Positions 8,540-16,311 of a DNA stretch of 64,000 nt are shown here, one piece after another (position 1 is the stretch's first letter; the number at the start of each line of letters is the position of its first letter). Source of the DNA: Lentzea sp. NBRC 105346 (lineage in GTDB: Bacteria > Actinomycetota > Actinomycetes > Mycobacteriales > Pseudonocardiaceae); contig NZ_BSTQ01000012.1 of the NCBI RefSeq assembly GCF_030269605.1, forward strand, positions 124,001 through 188,000. Reading direction: 5' to 3'. Both the position numbers and the translations under genes were made by a program. The notes beneath the pieces are model-generated. The model ran no database searches and was not told where the DNA came from. It was given only the letters and a program-made list of their open reading frames with translations.

Positions 8540-9232
8540 ATGAGTGTGGTCGCGCTCGTGCCCGCGGCAGGCCGGGGCGAACGTCTGGGTTTCGGGATGC
8601 CCAAGGCGCTGGTGCCGGTCGACGGAGTTCCGCTGCTCACCCGTGCGGTGCGTGGCCTGTTCGCCTCAGGTTGCGTGCATCACGTGGTCATCGCCGCTCC
8701 ACCGTCCGATGTGGACCAAGTACGAACCGTCACCGCCTCGCTGGCTCCGGCCGGCGGGGCGGTGCACGTGCTTGCGGGGGGTGCCGAGCGCACCGATTCC
8801 GTGCGGCTCGCCCTCGCTCACGCACTCGCTGAGATTCCGGACACACGCGTCGTGCTCGTCCACGACGCCGCCCGCGCGTTCACCCCTCCTTCGGTCGTGC
8901 GGGACGTCGTCGCCGCCGTTGAGAGCGGCCACGACGCGGTCATCCCCGTGCTACCCGTAGCGGACACGGTCAAGCAGGTCGACGAGGTCGGAGTTGTCGT
9001 CGCCACACCCGATCGTGCCGTACTTCGCATAGTGCAAACCCCACAAGGATTCAACGCGCGGGTGCTCGAGAACGCCTATCGGTCGGGTCTCAGCGCCACC
9101 GACGACGCCGCGCTCGTCGAGCTGCTGGGCGTCCCGGTCGCCACCGTCCCCGGCCACCCGCACGCGATGAAGATCACCACCCCGTTCGACCTGGCGGTCG
9201 CATCGGCGGTCCTGTCTGGAGGAACCCGTTGA
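8540..9232 (+). CDS. ispD: 2-C-methyl-D-erythritol 4-phosphate cytidylyltransferase
   Basis: The third step of the MEP isoprenoid pathway, making CDP-methylerythritol from CTP. The 230-residue frame begins with the nucleotide-binding loop PAAGRGERLG (residues about 8-17) followed by PKALVPVDG, and holds VLVHDAARAF. The ATG at 8540 is chosen because the conserved fold starts there, although the frame is open further upstream across the end of carD. It is 28 bp after carD and overlaps ispF by 4 nt (TTGA), so ispF is translationally coupled to it. Confidence 0.95.
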   Translation: MSVVALVPAAGRGERLGFGMPKALVPVDGVPLLTRAVRGLFASGCVHHVVIAAPPSDVDQVRTVTASLAPAGGAVHVLAGGAERTDSVRLALAHALAEIPDTRVVLVHDAARAFTPPSVVRDVVAAVESGHDAVIPVLPVADTVKQVDEVGVVVATPDRAVLRIVQTPQGFNARVLENAYRSGLSATDDAALVELLGVPVATVPGHPHAMKITTPFDLAVASAVLSGGTR

Positions 9233-9699
9233 GGATCGGCCAGGGAGTCGACGTCCACCCCATCGAGCCCGGCCGCGAGTGCTGGCTCGCCGGCCTGCGC
9301 TGGGACGACGCCGACGGGTGCGCGGGCCACTCGGACGGCGACGTCGCCGCACACGCGTTGTGCGACGCCCTGCTGTCCGCCGCGGGCCTCGGCGACCTGG
9401 GCGCGATCTTCGGGACGTCCGATCCTCGCTGGTCCGGGGCGCACGGAGTGGCATTTCTCACGGAGGCGCGCCGACTGGTCGAAGAGGCGGGCTACCGGGT
9501 GGGCAACGCCACAGTCACCGTGATCTGCAACGCACCCCGGATCGGCAAGCGCCGGGCAGAGGCCGAGAAGACGCTCTCCGAAGCGGTTGGCGGGCCAGTC
9601 TCGGTGTCCGGGACCACGTCCGACGGGCTGGGGCTTACGGGCCGCGGCGAGGGCATCGCCGCGATCGCCACGGCGTTGCTGCTCACCCAGGACGCTTGA
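9229..9699 (+). CDS. ispF: 2-C-methyl-D-erythritol 2,4-cyclodiphosphate synthase
   Basis: IspF cyclises CDP-methylerythritol 2-phosphate to the cyclodiphosphate. The 156 residues start with MRIGQGVDVH, giving the metal ligands Asp8 and His10; His42 follows in the HSDGDVAAH region. The TTG start lies within the ispD stop (TTGA overlap). The 3' end overlaps the convergent DUF6191 gene by 17 bp. ispD and ispF stay separate here, unlike the IspDF fusion of some bacteria. Confidence 0.95.
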   Translation: MRIGQGVDVHPIEPGRECWLAGLRWDDADGCAGHSDGDVAAHALCDALLSAAGLGDLGAIFGTSDPRWSGAHGVAFLTEARRLVEEAGYRVGNATVTVICNAPRIGKRRAEAEKTLSEAVGGPVSVSGTTSDGLGLTGRGEGIAAIATALLLTQDA

Positions 9700-9955
9700 T
9701 CCGGGCCACCCCGCCGTCGAGGTCGATCGGCCCGCGCGGTGGCGCCCCCTCCTCCGCGTCGTCCCGCAACATCAGCTCGGCCTTCCGGTGCTCCAACTCG
9801 TCGGCCTTGCCCGCCTCGAACGCGGCCCCGAGCTGCTCGAACCCGACGGCGGACACGGGCGCCCCGCGACGGCGTCGCACGACCAGCTCGACAAAAGCCA
9901 GCACCACGAGCAGGCACACCAGCCCCGGCAGCGACACCGCCCATAACCAGCCCAT
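9683..9955 (-). CDS. small membrane protein, DUF6191-like
   Basis: A 90-residue product with one N-terminal membrane segment (about residues 3-24, LPGLVCLLVVLAFVELVV) followed by Arg-rich RRRRGAPVS and a charged Glu/Lys-rich cytoplasmic tail. It resembles the small DUF6191 proteins found across actinomycetes, whose role is unknown. It is transcribed towards ispF and overlaps its end by 17 bp. The family name is from memory and moderately certain. Confidence 0.6.
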   Translation of the reverse strand: MGWLWAVSLPGLVCLLVVLAFVELVVRRRRGAPVSAVGFEQLGAAFEAGKADELEHRKAELMLRDDAEEGAPPRGPIDLDGGVARIKRPG

Positions 9956-9990
9956 GCACTGAGAACTCCCCGCGTCGCCCGGCCGTTCCC

Positions 9991-10002
9991 TGGTCTAGAC
10001 CA
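9991..10002 (+). promoter_or_regulatory. perfect palindrome matching HutC/DasR-type operator
   Basis: TGGTCTAGACCA is a perfect 12-bp palindrome containing the HutC-subfamily signature GTNTANAC, and it matches the core of DasR dre sites known in Streptomyces. It lies just upstream of a -10-like TAGCGT and the GTG of the HAD gene, so a bound repressor would block that promoter. Confidence 0.55.
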
Positions 10003-10004
10003 TG

Positions 10005-10010
10005 TAGCGT
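10005..10010 (+). promoter_or_regulatory. candidate -10 for the leaderless HAD-cysS-rlmB unit
   Basis: TAGCGT lies 6 nt before the GTG start of the HAD gene and directly after the dre-like palindrome. No ribosome binding site is seen. Confidence 0.45.
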
Positions 10011-10016
10011 GGAAAC

Positions 10017-10613
10017 GTGACGATCCGCGCCGCCCTCTTCGACTTCTCCGGCACGCTGTTCCGCATGGAGCACCCCGAGATCACCGAGCTCGGGGACGTC
10101 CTGCGTGCGGTCACCACTCCCGACGACCCGCGGCTGAAGGCGGCGTGGGAGCAGCGAGACCTCGACGCCGACCAGCACCGCTACGTGTTCCACACGTTGC
10201 TCAGGGACGCGGTCGACGACCACGAGACGTTCTACGACCGCATGTGCAGCGCTGAGTTCTGGGTGCCGTACCCGGACACCGCGGAGACGCTCGAGCTCCT
10301 GAAGAACGTGCCCACGGCGATCGTCAGCAACATGGGCTTCGACATCCGCCCGATCCTCCAAGCGCACGACATGCGCGTCGACGAGGTCGTCCTCTCCTAC
10401 GAGGAGGGCATGATCAAGCCGGACCCGCGGATCTTCAAGATCGCCTGCGAACGTCTCGGCGTGAATCCCGAGGAAACGCTCATGGTCGGTGACAGCGAAG
10501 AGGCCGACGGCGGCGCGATTCAGATCGGGTGCCGGTTCCAGTGGGTTGAGCAGCTCCCAACCGGCGACCGGCCGGATGCGCTACTGGCTGTCGCCCGTAC
10601 CATCTCTGTGTGA
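10017..10613 (+). CDS. HAD-superfamily hydrolase
   Basis: A 198-residue HAD phosphatase-like protein. The nucleophile motif is ALFDFSGTLF near residue 10; the second Asp position of the usual DxD is a Ser (DFSGT), which departs from the standard phosphatase pattern and may mean weak or altered activity. Motif II is IVSNMGF, and motifs III/IV are IKPDPRIF and VGDSEEAD. It overlaps cysS by 4 nt (GTGA), so it is the first gene of a HAD-cysS-rlmB operon. The substrate is unknown; the dre-like site upstream hints at an amino-sugar link, by inference only. Confidence 0.85.
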   Translation: MTIRAALFDFSGTLFRMEHPEITELGDVLRAVTTPDDPRLKAAWEQRDLDADQHRYVFHTLLRDAVDDHETFYDRMCSAEFWVPYPDTAETLELLKNVPTAIVSNMGFDIRPILQAHDMRVDEVVLSYEEGMIKPDPRIFKIACERLGVNPEETLMVGDSEEADGGAIQIGCRFQWVEQLPTGDRPDALLAVARTISV

Positions 10614-12004
10614 GCCTCCACATCTACGACACGGCGAGCCGGAGCATGCGGGAGTTCCACCCGCAGGTCAACGGAACGGCGTCGATCTACGTGTGTGGGG
10701 CCACCGTCCAGGGCATTCCGCACATCGGGCACGTTCGCAGCGGCCTCAACTTCGACGTCCTGCGGCGCTGGCTGGCGCGCAACGGCGACGACGTGCGGCT
10801 GGTCCGCAACGTCACCGACATCGACGACAAGATCCTCGCCAAGGCCGCCGAGCACGACCGGCCGTGGTGGGAGTGGGCGTACACGCACGAGCGCGCGTTC
10901 GAGGACGCCTACGACGCGCTGGGCTGCCTGCCCCCGTCGTACGCGCCGCGCGCGACCGGGCACGTGACGCAGATGGTCGAGCTGATGCAGCGGCTGATCG
11001 ACAAGGGTCACGCCTACGACAACAACGGCGACGTCTACTTCGACGTGAAGAGCTTTCCCGAGTACGGCGCGCTGAGCGGGCAGAAGCTCGACGACGTGCA
11101 GCAGGGCGAGACCGACGCCAGGGGCAAGCGCGACCCGCGCGACTTCACGCTGTGGAAGGCCGCGAAGCCGGGTGAGCCGTCGTGGCCGACGCCATGGGGC
11201 GACGGGCGGCCCGGCTGGCACCTCGAGTGCTCCGCGATGGCGACGTCGTACCTGGGGCACCAGTTCGACATCCACGGCGGTGGCATCGACCTGATCTTCC
11301 CGCACCACGAGAACGAGCAGGCGCAGTCGCGGGCGGCCGGTGACGGCTTCTCGAACTACTGGATGCACAACGCCTGGGTGACGCTCAGCGGCGAGAAGAT
11401 GTCGAAGTCGTTGGGCAACACCGTCTCCATCCCGGAGATGCTCAAGCGCGTCCGCGCGGCCGAGCTCCGGTACTACCTCGTCTCGCCGCACTACCGGTCG
11501 ATGATCGAGTACTCCGAGGAGGCGTTGCAGGACGCGGTGTCCGGCTACCGGCGCATCGAGTCCTTCCTGCGGCGCACCGCGGAACGCGTCGGCCCGGTCG
11601 AACTGGGCGGCGACATGTGCCCCGAGTTCGTCGCGGCGATGGACAACGACCTGGGCACCCCGCAAGCCGTTGCCGCGCTGCACAACAAGGTGCGAGAGGG
11701 CAACACCGCACTTGCCGACGGCGACGACAAGGCCGCCCGGGAGGCGGCCGAGTGCGTGCGCCGGATGGCGGACGTGCTGGGCGTGGATCCGTTGTCCCCC
11801 AAGTGGAACGACGCCACGCCCGCGAACACCGGCATGCGGCAGTCGTTGACCGCGCTGGTCGGGAAACTGCTCGCCGACCGGCAGCAGGCCCGCAAGGATC
11901 GGGACTTCGCGCGCGCGGACGCGTTGCGCGATCAGCTCATCGAAGCGGGCATCGCCGTCGAGGACACCCCCGACGGTCCACAGTGGACGTTGAGGGAAGA
12001 CTGA
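10610..12004 (+). CDS. cysS: cysteinyl-tRNA synthetase
   Basis: A class I aminoacyl-tRNA synthetase of 464 residues. The zinc ligand Cys29 (YVCGATVQG), the HIGH motif at residues 38-41 (HIGH in PHIGHVRSG) and KMSKSLGN near residue 264 are intact. The GTG start overlaps the stop of the HAD gene. rlmB follows 4 bp after its stop. Its place beside ispF and rlmB matches mycobacterial cysS1 (Rv3580c). Confidence 0.96.
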   Translation: MSLHIYDTASRSMREFHPQVNGTASIYVCGATVQGIPHIGHVRSGLNFDVLRRWLARNGDDVRLVRNVTDIDDKILAKAAEHDRPWWEWAYTHERAFEDAYDALGCLPPSYAPRATGHVTQMVELMQRLIDKGHAYDNNGDVYFDVKSFPEYGALSGQKLDDVQQGETDARGKRDPRDFTLWKAAKPGEPSWPTPWGDGRPGWHLECSAMATSYLGHQFDIHGGGIDLIFPHHENEQAQSRAAGDGFSNYWMHNAWVTLSGEKMSKSLGNTVSIPEMLKRVRAAELRYYLVSPHYRSMIEYSEEALQDAVSGYRRIESFLRRTAERVGPVELGGDMCPEFVAAMDNDLGTPQAVAALHNKVREGNTALADGDDKAAREAAECVRRMADVLGVDPLSPKWNDATPANTGMRQSLTALVGKLLADRQQARKDRDFARADALRDQLIEAGIAVEDTPDGPQWTLRED

Positions 12005-12008
12005 CCCC

Positions 12009-12974
12009 GTGGCTGGCAACTCCAAGCGCAAGGGCGCGATGCGCAATCCGGGCTCGAAGAAGGGCGCGGTCGTCGGCTCCGGCGGGCAGAAGTCCAAGGG
12101 CCTGCAGGGCAAGGGCCCGACCCCCAAGGCCGCCGACCGGCCGAACCACCCGGCGTACAAGCGCGCCAAGGCCGTCGCGAAGCAGGACGCGGCCAAGCAG
12201 CAGCGCCGCAGGGCCGCCGAGAAGCTGCCCGAGGTCGTCGCGGGCCGCAACCCCGTCGTCGAGTGCCTGCGTGCGGGCACTCCCGCGACGGCGTTGTACG
12301 TCGCGCTCGGCATCGACGCCGACGACCGCGTGGCCGAGGCCGTGCGCCTCGCGGCGGACCGCGGTATCTCGGTGCTCGAGGTGGCGCGCGGCGAGCTCGA
12401 CCGGATCACCGGCGGCGCGATGCACCAGGGCCTCGGCCTGCAGGTGCCGCCGTTCGACTACGAGTCGCCGGACGAACTGCTCGCGGAGGCGCTGCGGTCC
12501 GGCCGGCCGCCGCTGCTCGTCGCTCTCGACGGCGTCACGGACCCGCGCAACCTGGGCGCCGTGGTGCGCTCGGCCGCCGCGTTCGGCGCGCACGGCGTGC
12601 TGCTCCCCCAGCGGCGCAGCGCCAGCGTGACGGCGGTGGCGTGGCGGACGTCCGCGGGCACGGCGGCGAAGCTGCCGATCGCGATCGCCACGAACCTGAC
12701 CCGCACGCTGAAGGACTGGGCCGACGAGGGCCTGATGATCGTCGGCCTCGACGCGGACGGCGACGTGGACGTCGACGGCCTCGACCTGGCGACCGGCCCG
12801 CTGGTGGTCGTCGTCGGTTCCGAGGGCCGCGGCCTGTCCAGGCTGGTCAAGGAGACCTGCGACCAGACCGTCTCCATCCCGATGGCCGCGGGCGTCGAGT
12901 CGCTCAACGCGTCGGTCGCGGCCGGCGTCGTACTCGCCGAGGTCGCGCGCAGGCGCAGGGCCGCCGCCAAGTAA
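12009..12974 (+). CDS. rlmB: 23S rRNA (guanosine-2'-O-)-methyltransferase, SpoU family
   Basis: A 321-residue TrmH/SpoU methyltransferase expected to methylate a guanosine ribose in 23S rRNA. The first about 75 residues are a basic, Lys/Gly/Ser-rich tail (repeats of KSKG and KG), followed by the substrate-binding domain beginning EVVAGRNPVVE and the knotted SAM-binding domain with DGVTDPRNLGAVVRSA, VVGSEGRGLS and SLNASVAAGV. The GTG start lies 4 bp after cysS. A strong hairpin follows the stop codon and ends the operon. Confidence 0.92.
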   Translation: MAGNSKRKGAMRNPGSKKGAVVGSGGQKSKGLQGKGPTPKAADRPNHPAYKRAKAVAKQDAAKQQRRRAAEKLPEVVAGRNPVVECLRAGTPATALYVALGIDADDRVAEAVRLAADRGISVLEVARGELDRITGGAMHQGLGLQVPPFDYESPDELLAEALRSGRPPLLVALDGVTDPRNLGAVVRSAAAFGAHGVLLPQRRSASVTAVAWRTSAGTAAKLPIAIATNLTRTLKDWADEGLMIVGLDADGDVDVDGLDLATGPLVVVVGSEGRGLSRLVKETCDQTVSIPMAAGVESLNASVAAGVVLAEVARRRRAAAK

Positions 12975-12982
12975 GACGTGTG

Positions 12983-13018
12983 AGGCGATTCGCCCTCGTC
13001 CAAGCGGGCGAATCGCCT
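12983..13018 (+). terminator. terminator after rlmB
   Basis: The 13-nt arms AGGCGATTCGCCC and GGGCGAATCGCCT pair perfectly around a 10-nt loop, starting 8 bp after the rlmB stop. The next promoter starts at its last base. Confidence 0.8.
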
Positions 13019-13023
13019 AGGGT
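13018..13023 (+). promoter_or_regulatory. candidate -10 for the leaderless MBOAT gene
   Basis: TAGGGT lies 9 nt before the ATG, and no ribosome binding site is present. Confidence 0.4.
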
Positions 13024-13032
13024 CTGACCTCG

Positions 13033-14460
13033 ATGTCGTTCACCTCACCGCTGTTCCTCTGGTTCTTCATGCCAGCCGTGCTGGCGGCCGTCCTGGTCGC
13101 CCCACGGTCGTGGCGCAACGGTGTCGTGGCCGTGGCCAGCCTGGTCTTCTACGCGAGCGGCGCGGGTGCGACGACGTTCCTGCTGCTGGCCTGCATGGTG
13201 CTGAACTACTTCGCCGGGCCGCGGCTCGAACCGGGTCGAACCCCGGACCAGCAGCGCCGGAAGCTCCTCGTCGGGGTGATCGCGGCCGACCTGTCGGTGC
13301 TGGCGATCTGGAAGTACGCCGGGTTCGCGACGCAGCAGTTCGCGAACATCGCGTCGGTCGTCGGCGCGGACCTGCCGGTGGTGCACCTGGCCCTGCCGAT
13401 CGGCATCTCGTTCTACACGTTCCACCACATCTCGTACGTGGTGGACATCTACCGCGGTGAGCGGCACGCCCTGCGCGACCCGGTCTCGTTCGTCACCTAC
13501 ATCGCGATGTTCCCGCAGCTCGTCGCGGGTCCGATCGTGCGGTACCACGAGATCGCGGACCAGCTGCCGCAGCCGCGGCAGAACCGGCTGGACGACATCG
13601 CGGCCGGCTTCCCGCGGTTCGCGCTGGGCATGTGCAAGAAGGTGATCATCGCCGACTCGCTGGCCCCGCTCGCGGACGCGTGTTTCGCGACGCCGTCGGA
13701 CCAGATGACGTGGTCGATCGCCTGGCTCGGCGCGATCACGTACACGCTGCAGCTGTACTTCGACTTCTCCGGTTACTCGGACATGGCGATCGGGCTCGGG
13801 CGGATGCTCGGTTTCCGCCTTCCGGAGAACTTCGCACGCCCCTATTCCTCGGTCACCATCACCGAGTTCTGGCGCCGGTGGCACATGTCGCTGTCGCGCT
13901 GGTTCCGCGACTACGTCTACATCCCGCTCGGCGGTAACCGCCGGGGCGTGCGGATGACGTATCGGAACCTCGGAATCGTGTTCGTGCTGACCGGTTTTTG
14001 GCACGGCGCGAACTGGACGTTCCTCGTGTGGGGTCTTTACCACGGCGCGCTGCTCGTCCTGGAACGCCGATTCGGGTGGGACACCGCGCCGGCAGACCGC
14101 CGGCGCATGATCATCCGCCGCGCGGCGACGATGCTGCTGGTTCTCGTCGGCTGGGTGTTCTTCCGCGCGCCGGACCTCGGACGTGCCTTCACCATGCTGG
14201 GCCACATGCTGTTGCCCGACTTCAGCGGCCTGTCGGACGCGGTGGCGGTCGCCGCGACCCACCAGCGAATCGTATTGCTGCTGCTCGCGACGCTGATCGT
14301 TGTTCTGCCCGCGGAACCGGTCACCGGGCCGTTCCTGGAGGCGTCCCGAACGCGGGTCGCGAACACTTTGCGAATAACCCTCATGACCGCCGGAGTGGCG
14401 TACTCGGCGATCTTGGTGGCCGCCGGAACCTTCAGCCCGTTCCTCTACTACCAGTTCTAG
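13033..14460 (+). CDS. MBOAT-family O-acyltransferase (AlgI-like)
   Basis: A 475-residue polytopic membrane protein of the DltB/AlgI group, which carries acyl groups across the membrane for transfer to extracellular sugars. Diagnostic blocks are PQLVAGPIVRY near residue 162, the ITEFWRRWHMSLSRWFRDYV segment near 278, IPLGGNRRG, and the catalytic His region FWHGANWTFLVWGLYHG near 322. No AlgJ/DltD-like partner or glycan synthesis gene is adjacent, so the acceptor is unknown. A terminator precedes it, and it appears to be a single-gene unit. Confidence 0.9.
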   Translation: MSFTSPLFLWFFMPAVLAAVLVAPRSWRNGVVAVASLVFYASGAGATTFLLLACMVLNYFAGPRLEPGRTPDQQRRKLLVGVIAADLSVLAIWKYAGFATQQFANIASVVGADLPVVHLALPIGISFYTFHHISYVVDIYRGERHALRDPVSFVTYIAMFPQLVAGPIVRYHEIADQLPQPRQNRLDDIAAGFPRFALGMCKKVIIADSLAPLADACFATPSDQMTWSIAWLGAITYTLQLYFDFSGYSDMAIGLGRMLGFRLPENFARPYSSVTITEFWRRWHMSLSRWFRDYVYIPLGGNRRGVRMTYRNLGIVFVLTGFWHGANWTFLVWGLYHGALLVLERRFGWDTAPADRRRMIIRRAATMLLVLVGWVFFRAPDLGRAFTMLGHMLLPDFSGLSDAVAVAATHQRIVLLLLATLIVVLPAEPVTGPFLEASRTRVANTLRITLMTAGVAYSAILVAAGTFSPFLYYQF

Positions 14461-14788
14461 GAATTAGGTACTATTCCGCGCCTCATCGCAAACTGATCGG
14501 AAGATTGCGAGGGCGAGTTGGTCGGCCTGACCGAGCGAGGCTGATCCACCTGGCGCAGCGGGCGACATCCACCCGGACGTAGCGTTCACCCTGCGTGACC
14601 TACAGGCCATCAACCAGGGGTAATAGACGTCAACTGTTAAGATTTACCCCTCAACTTTTCGCTATTGTAACTACTTTGAGTAATTGACCTGCTCCGTTCA
14701 GGTACACACTGTGGTAGGACTGACGCTGCACGTAACGGAAGCTTCTACCGTTGCTATCCGAGAAATAGTTACTTCGGGCGGGGGTAAC
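14461..14788. other. 328-bp intergenic region with a low-G+C core
   Basis: No gene is seen. The part from about 14610 to 14780 is clearly richer in A+T than the rest of the window (for example AACTGTTAAGATTTACCCC and CGCTATTGTAACTACTTTG). It should hold the promoter of the MFS gene; TTGACC at 14684-14689 with CACTGT 17 bp on is one weak option. The A+T-rich stretch is also a plausible site for the xenogeneic silencer Lsr2. Confidence 0.5.
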
Positions 14789-16039
14789 GTGACTCATCGC
14801 AGAGCGAGCCAGGGTGCCCTTCGCGGGCTGCTCGCGCTGCGCGAGTTCCGAGGTATGTGGATCGCCTCGACCGTCTCCACCGCGGGCGACTCGCTCGCAA
14901 CGGTCGCGCTCTCACTTCTCGTGTTCAGCCGCACGCAGTCGCCGGCCTGGACGGCTGCGGTCTATGCGATGACGATGCTGCCGACCCTCGTCTCCGGCCC
15001 GATGCTCGCGTGGCTCGCGGACCGTTACCCGCGACGCGCGGTGATGGTGATCTGCGCGTGGCTGCAGGCCCTGCTGGTCACGTTGATGGCCATCCCGCAG
15101 ATGCCGCTGGCGGTGATGATCGTCCTGCTGGTCATGGTGCAGATGATCGCGTCACCGTTCCTCGCCGCCCAGGAGGCGACCCTGCCGTCCGCGCTCCCGC
15201 CTGAGCGCTACAACGACGGTGTCGCGCTCTTCGGGTCCTCGGTGGACGTCGCGCAGATGGCCGGCCTGGCCTCGGCCGGCTTCATCGTGACGGCACTGAG
15301 CCCGCAGGCAGCGCTCGCGATCGACGCGGCCACGTTCGTGCTCGTCGCGATCCTCGTGCAGGTCTCGGTGCAGCGCCGCCCGGCGGCGGACCCACTGGCG
15401 CGCGCGTCGAAACGTGGTGAGACCGGACGCACCAGGCCGAAGCGGAACGCTCTGCACCTGATCTTCAGCACGCCCCGGCTGCGCAGTGTGCTCGGCCTGC
15501 GGCTGCTGGCCGGGTTCGCGATGGTCCCGGCGGGACTCGCGGTACCGCTCTCGGTACAACTCGGCGCACCGTGGTCGTCGGGCCTGATCCTCGCGCTGGA
15601 GCCCGCGACGAACGTCGTGGGCGTCGCACTGCTCTACCGGCTCGTGCGCGACGACCGGCAACGGGACCGGTTGATCGGTCCGCTGGCCGTTCTGTCATTG
15701 GTTCCGCTTATCGGTTTCGCGACCGATCCGAATCTCGTGTGGACTGTCGCGTTGCTCACGATCGCGGGGCTCGCTGGTGCGTTTCACACCCCTGCGCGCG
15801 CAGCATGGGGACGTGTCATGCCCGATGCGTACCGGGGCAGGGCGCACGGCATCGCCAGAACCGCGCTTCGCGCCAGCCAGGGTGGCGGTATGGCGATCGG
15901 CGGGACCGTCGCGCAGGCGCTCGGGTCGATCACGCTCACGATCGCCGGGGCCGGCGCCGTGGGAGCACTGCTGGCCATTCGTGCGGCGAGTTCTTGGTCA
16001 CGCGCGAACAACGAAGTGAGTGCCGATGTGACGCTGTGA
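14789..16039 (+). CDS. MFS transporter
   Basis: A 416-residue major facilitator with 12 predicted membrane segments. The loop 2-3 motif is LADRYPRRAVM near residue 72. The N-terminus LREFRGMWIASTVSTAGD is typical of the MFS_3/enterobactin-exporter-like group often annotated as multidrug efflux. The GTG at 14789 follows a GGGGG ribosome binding site; an in-frame TTG upstream at 14684 is open but would add a non-conserved tail. No regulator gene is adjacent. Substrate unknown. Confidence 0.85.
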   Translation: MTHRRASQGALRGLLALREFRGMWIASTVSTAGDSLATVALSLLVFSRTQSPAWTAAVYAMTMLPTLVSGPMLAWLADRYPRRAVMVICAWLQALLVTLMAIPQMPLAVMIVLLVMVQMIASPFLAAQEATLPSALPPERYNDGVALFGSSVDVAQMAGLASAGFIVTALSPQAALAIDAATFVLVAILVQVSVQRRPAADPLARASKRGETGRTRPKRNALHLIFSTPRLRSVLGLRLLAGFAMVPAGLAVPLSVQLGAPWSSGLILALEPATNVVGVALLYRLVRDDRQRDRLIGPLAVLSLVPLIGFATDPNLVWTVALLTIAGLAGAFHTPARAAWGRVMPDAYRGRAHGIARTALRASQGGGMAIGGTVAQALGSITLTIAGAGAVGALLAIRAASSWSRANNEVSADVTL

Positions 16040-16111
16040 AACAAGACACTCACCTGTTGCGATTACTAGGTAGAGGAGCTCGCCGACGAGGTGAAAGGGA
16101 GGCGAACAACA

Positions 16112-16226
16112 AGATCACCACTCGCGGTCATCACGCATGACGGACCTACTTCCTGATCACCGGGGGGACTGAACAGGGGAAACTGTCTGAGCGGGAGATC
16201 ACCACTCGCGGTCGTCACGCACGACG
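16112..16226 (+). repeat. pair of 31-bp direct repeats upstream of the GGDEF gene
   Basis: Copies at 16112-16142 and 16196-16226 agree at 29 of 31 positions and share ATCACCACTCGCGGTC. They are 84 bp apart, which is close to eight helical turns. They lie in the 272-bp gap before the diguanylate cyclase, and no gene is seen in that gap. Confidence 0.75.
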
Positions 16227-16311
16227 ATCACCTCCCGAGGAGACGAGGCCAGATGAGCACGTACCAGGACCCCCGGAACAGTGTGACCGACCGGAGACCG
16301 AGGGGGGATAT

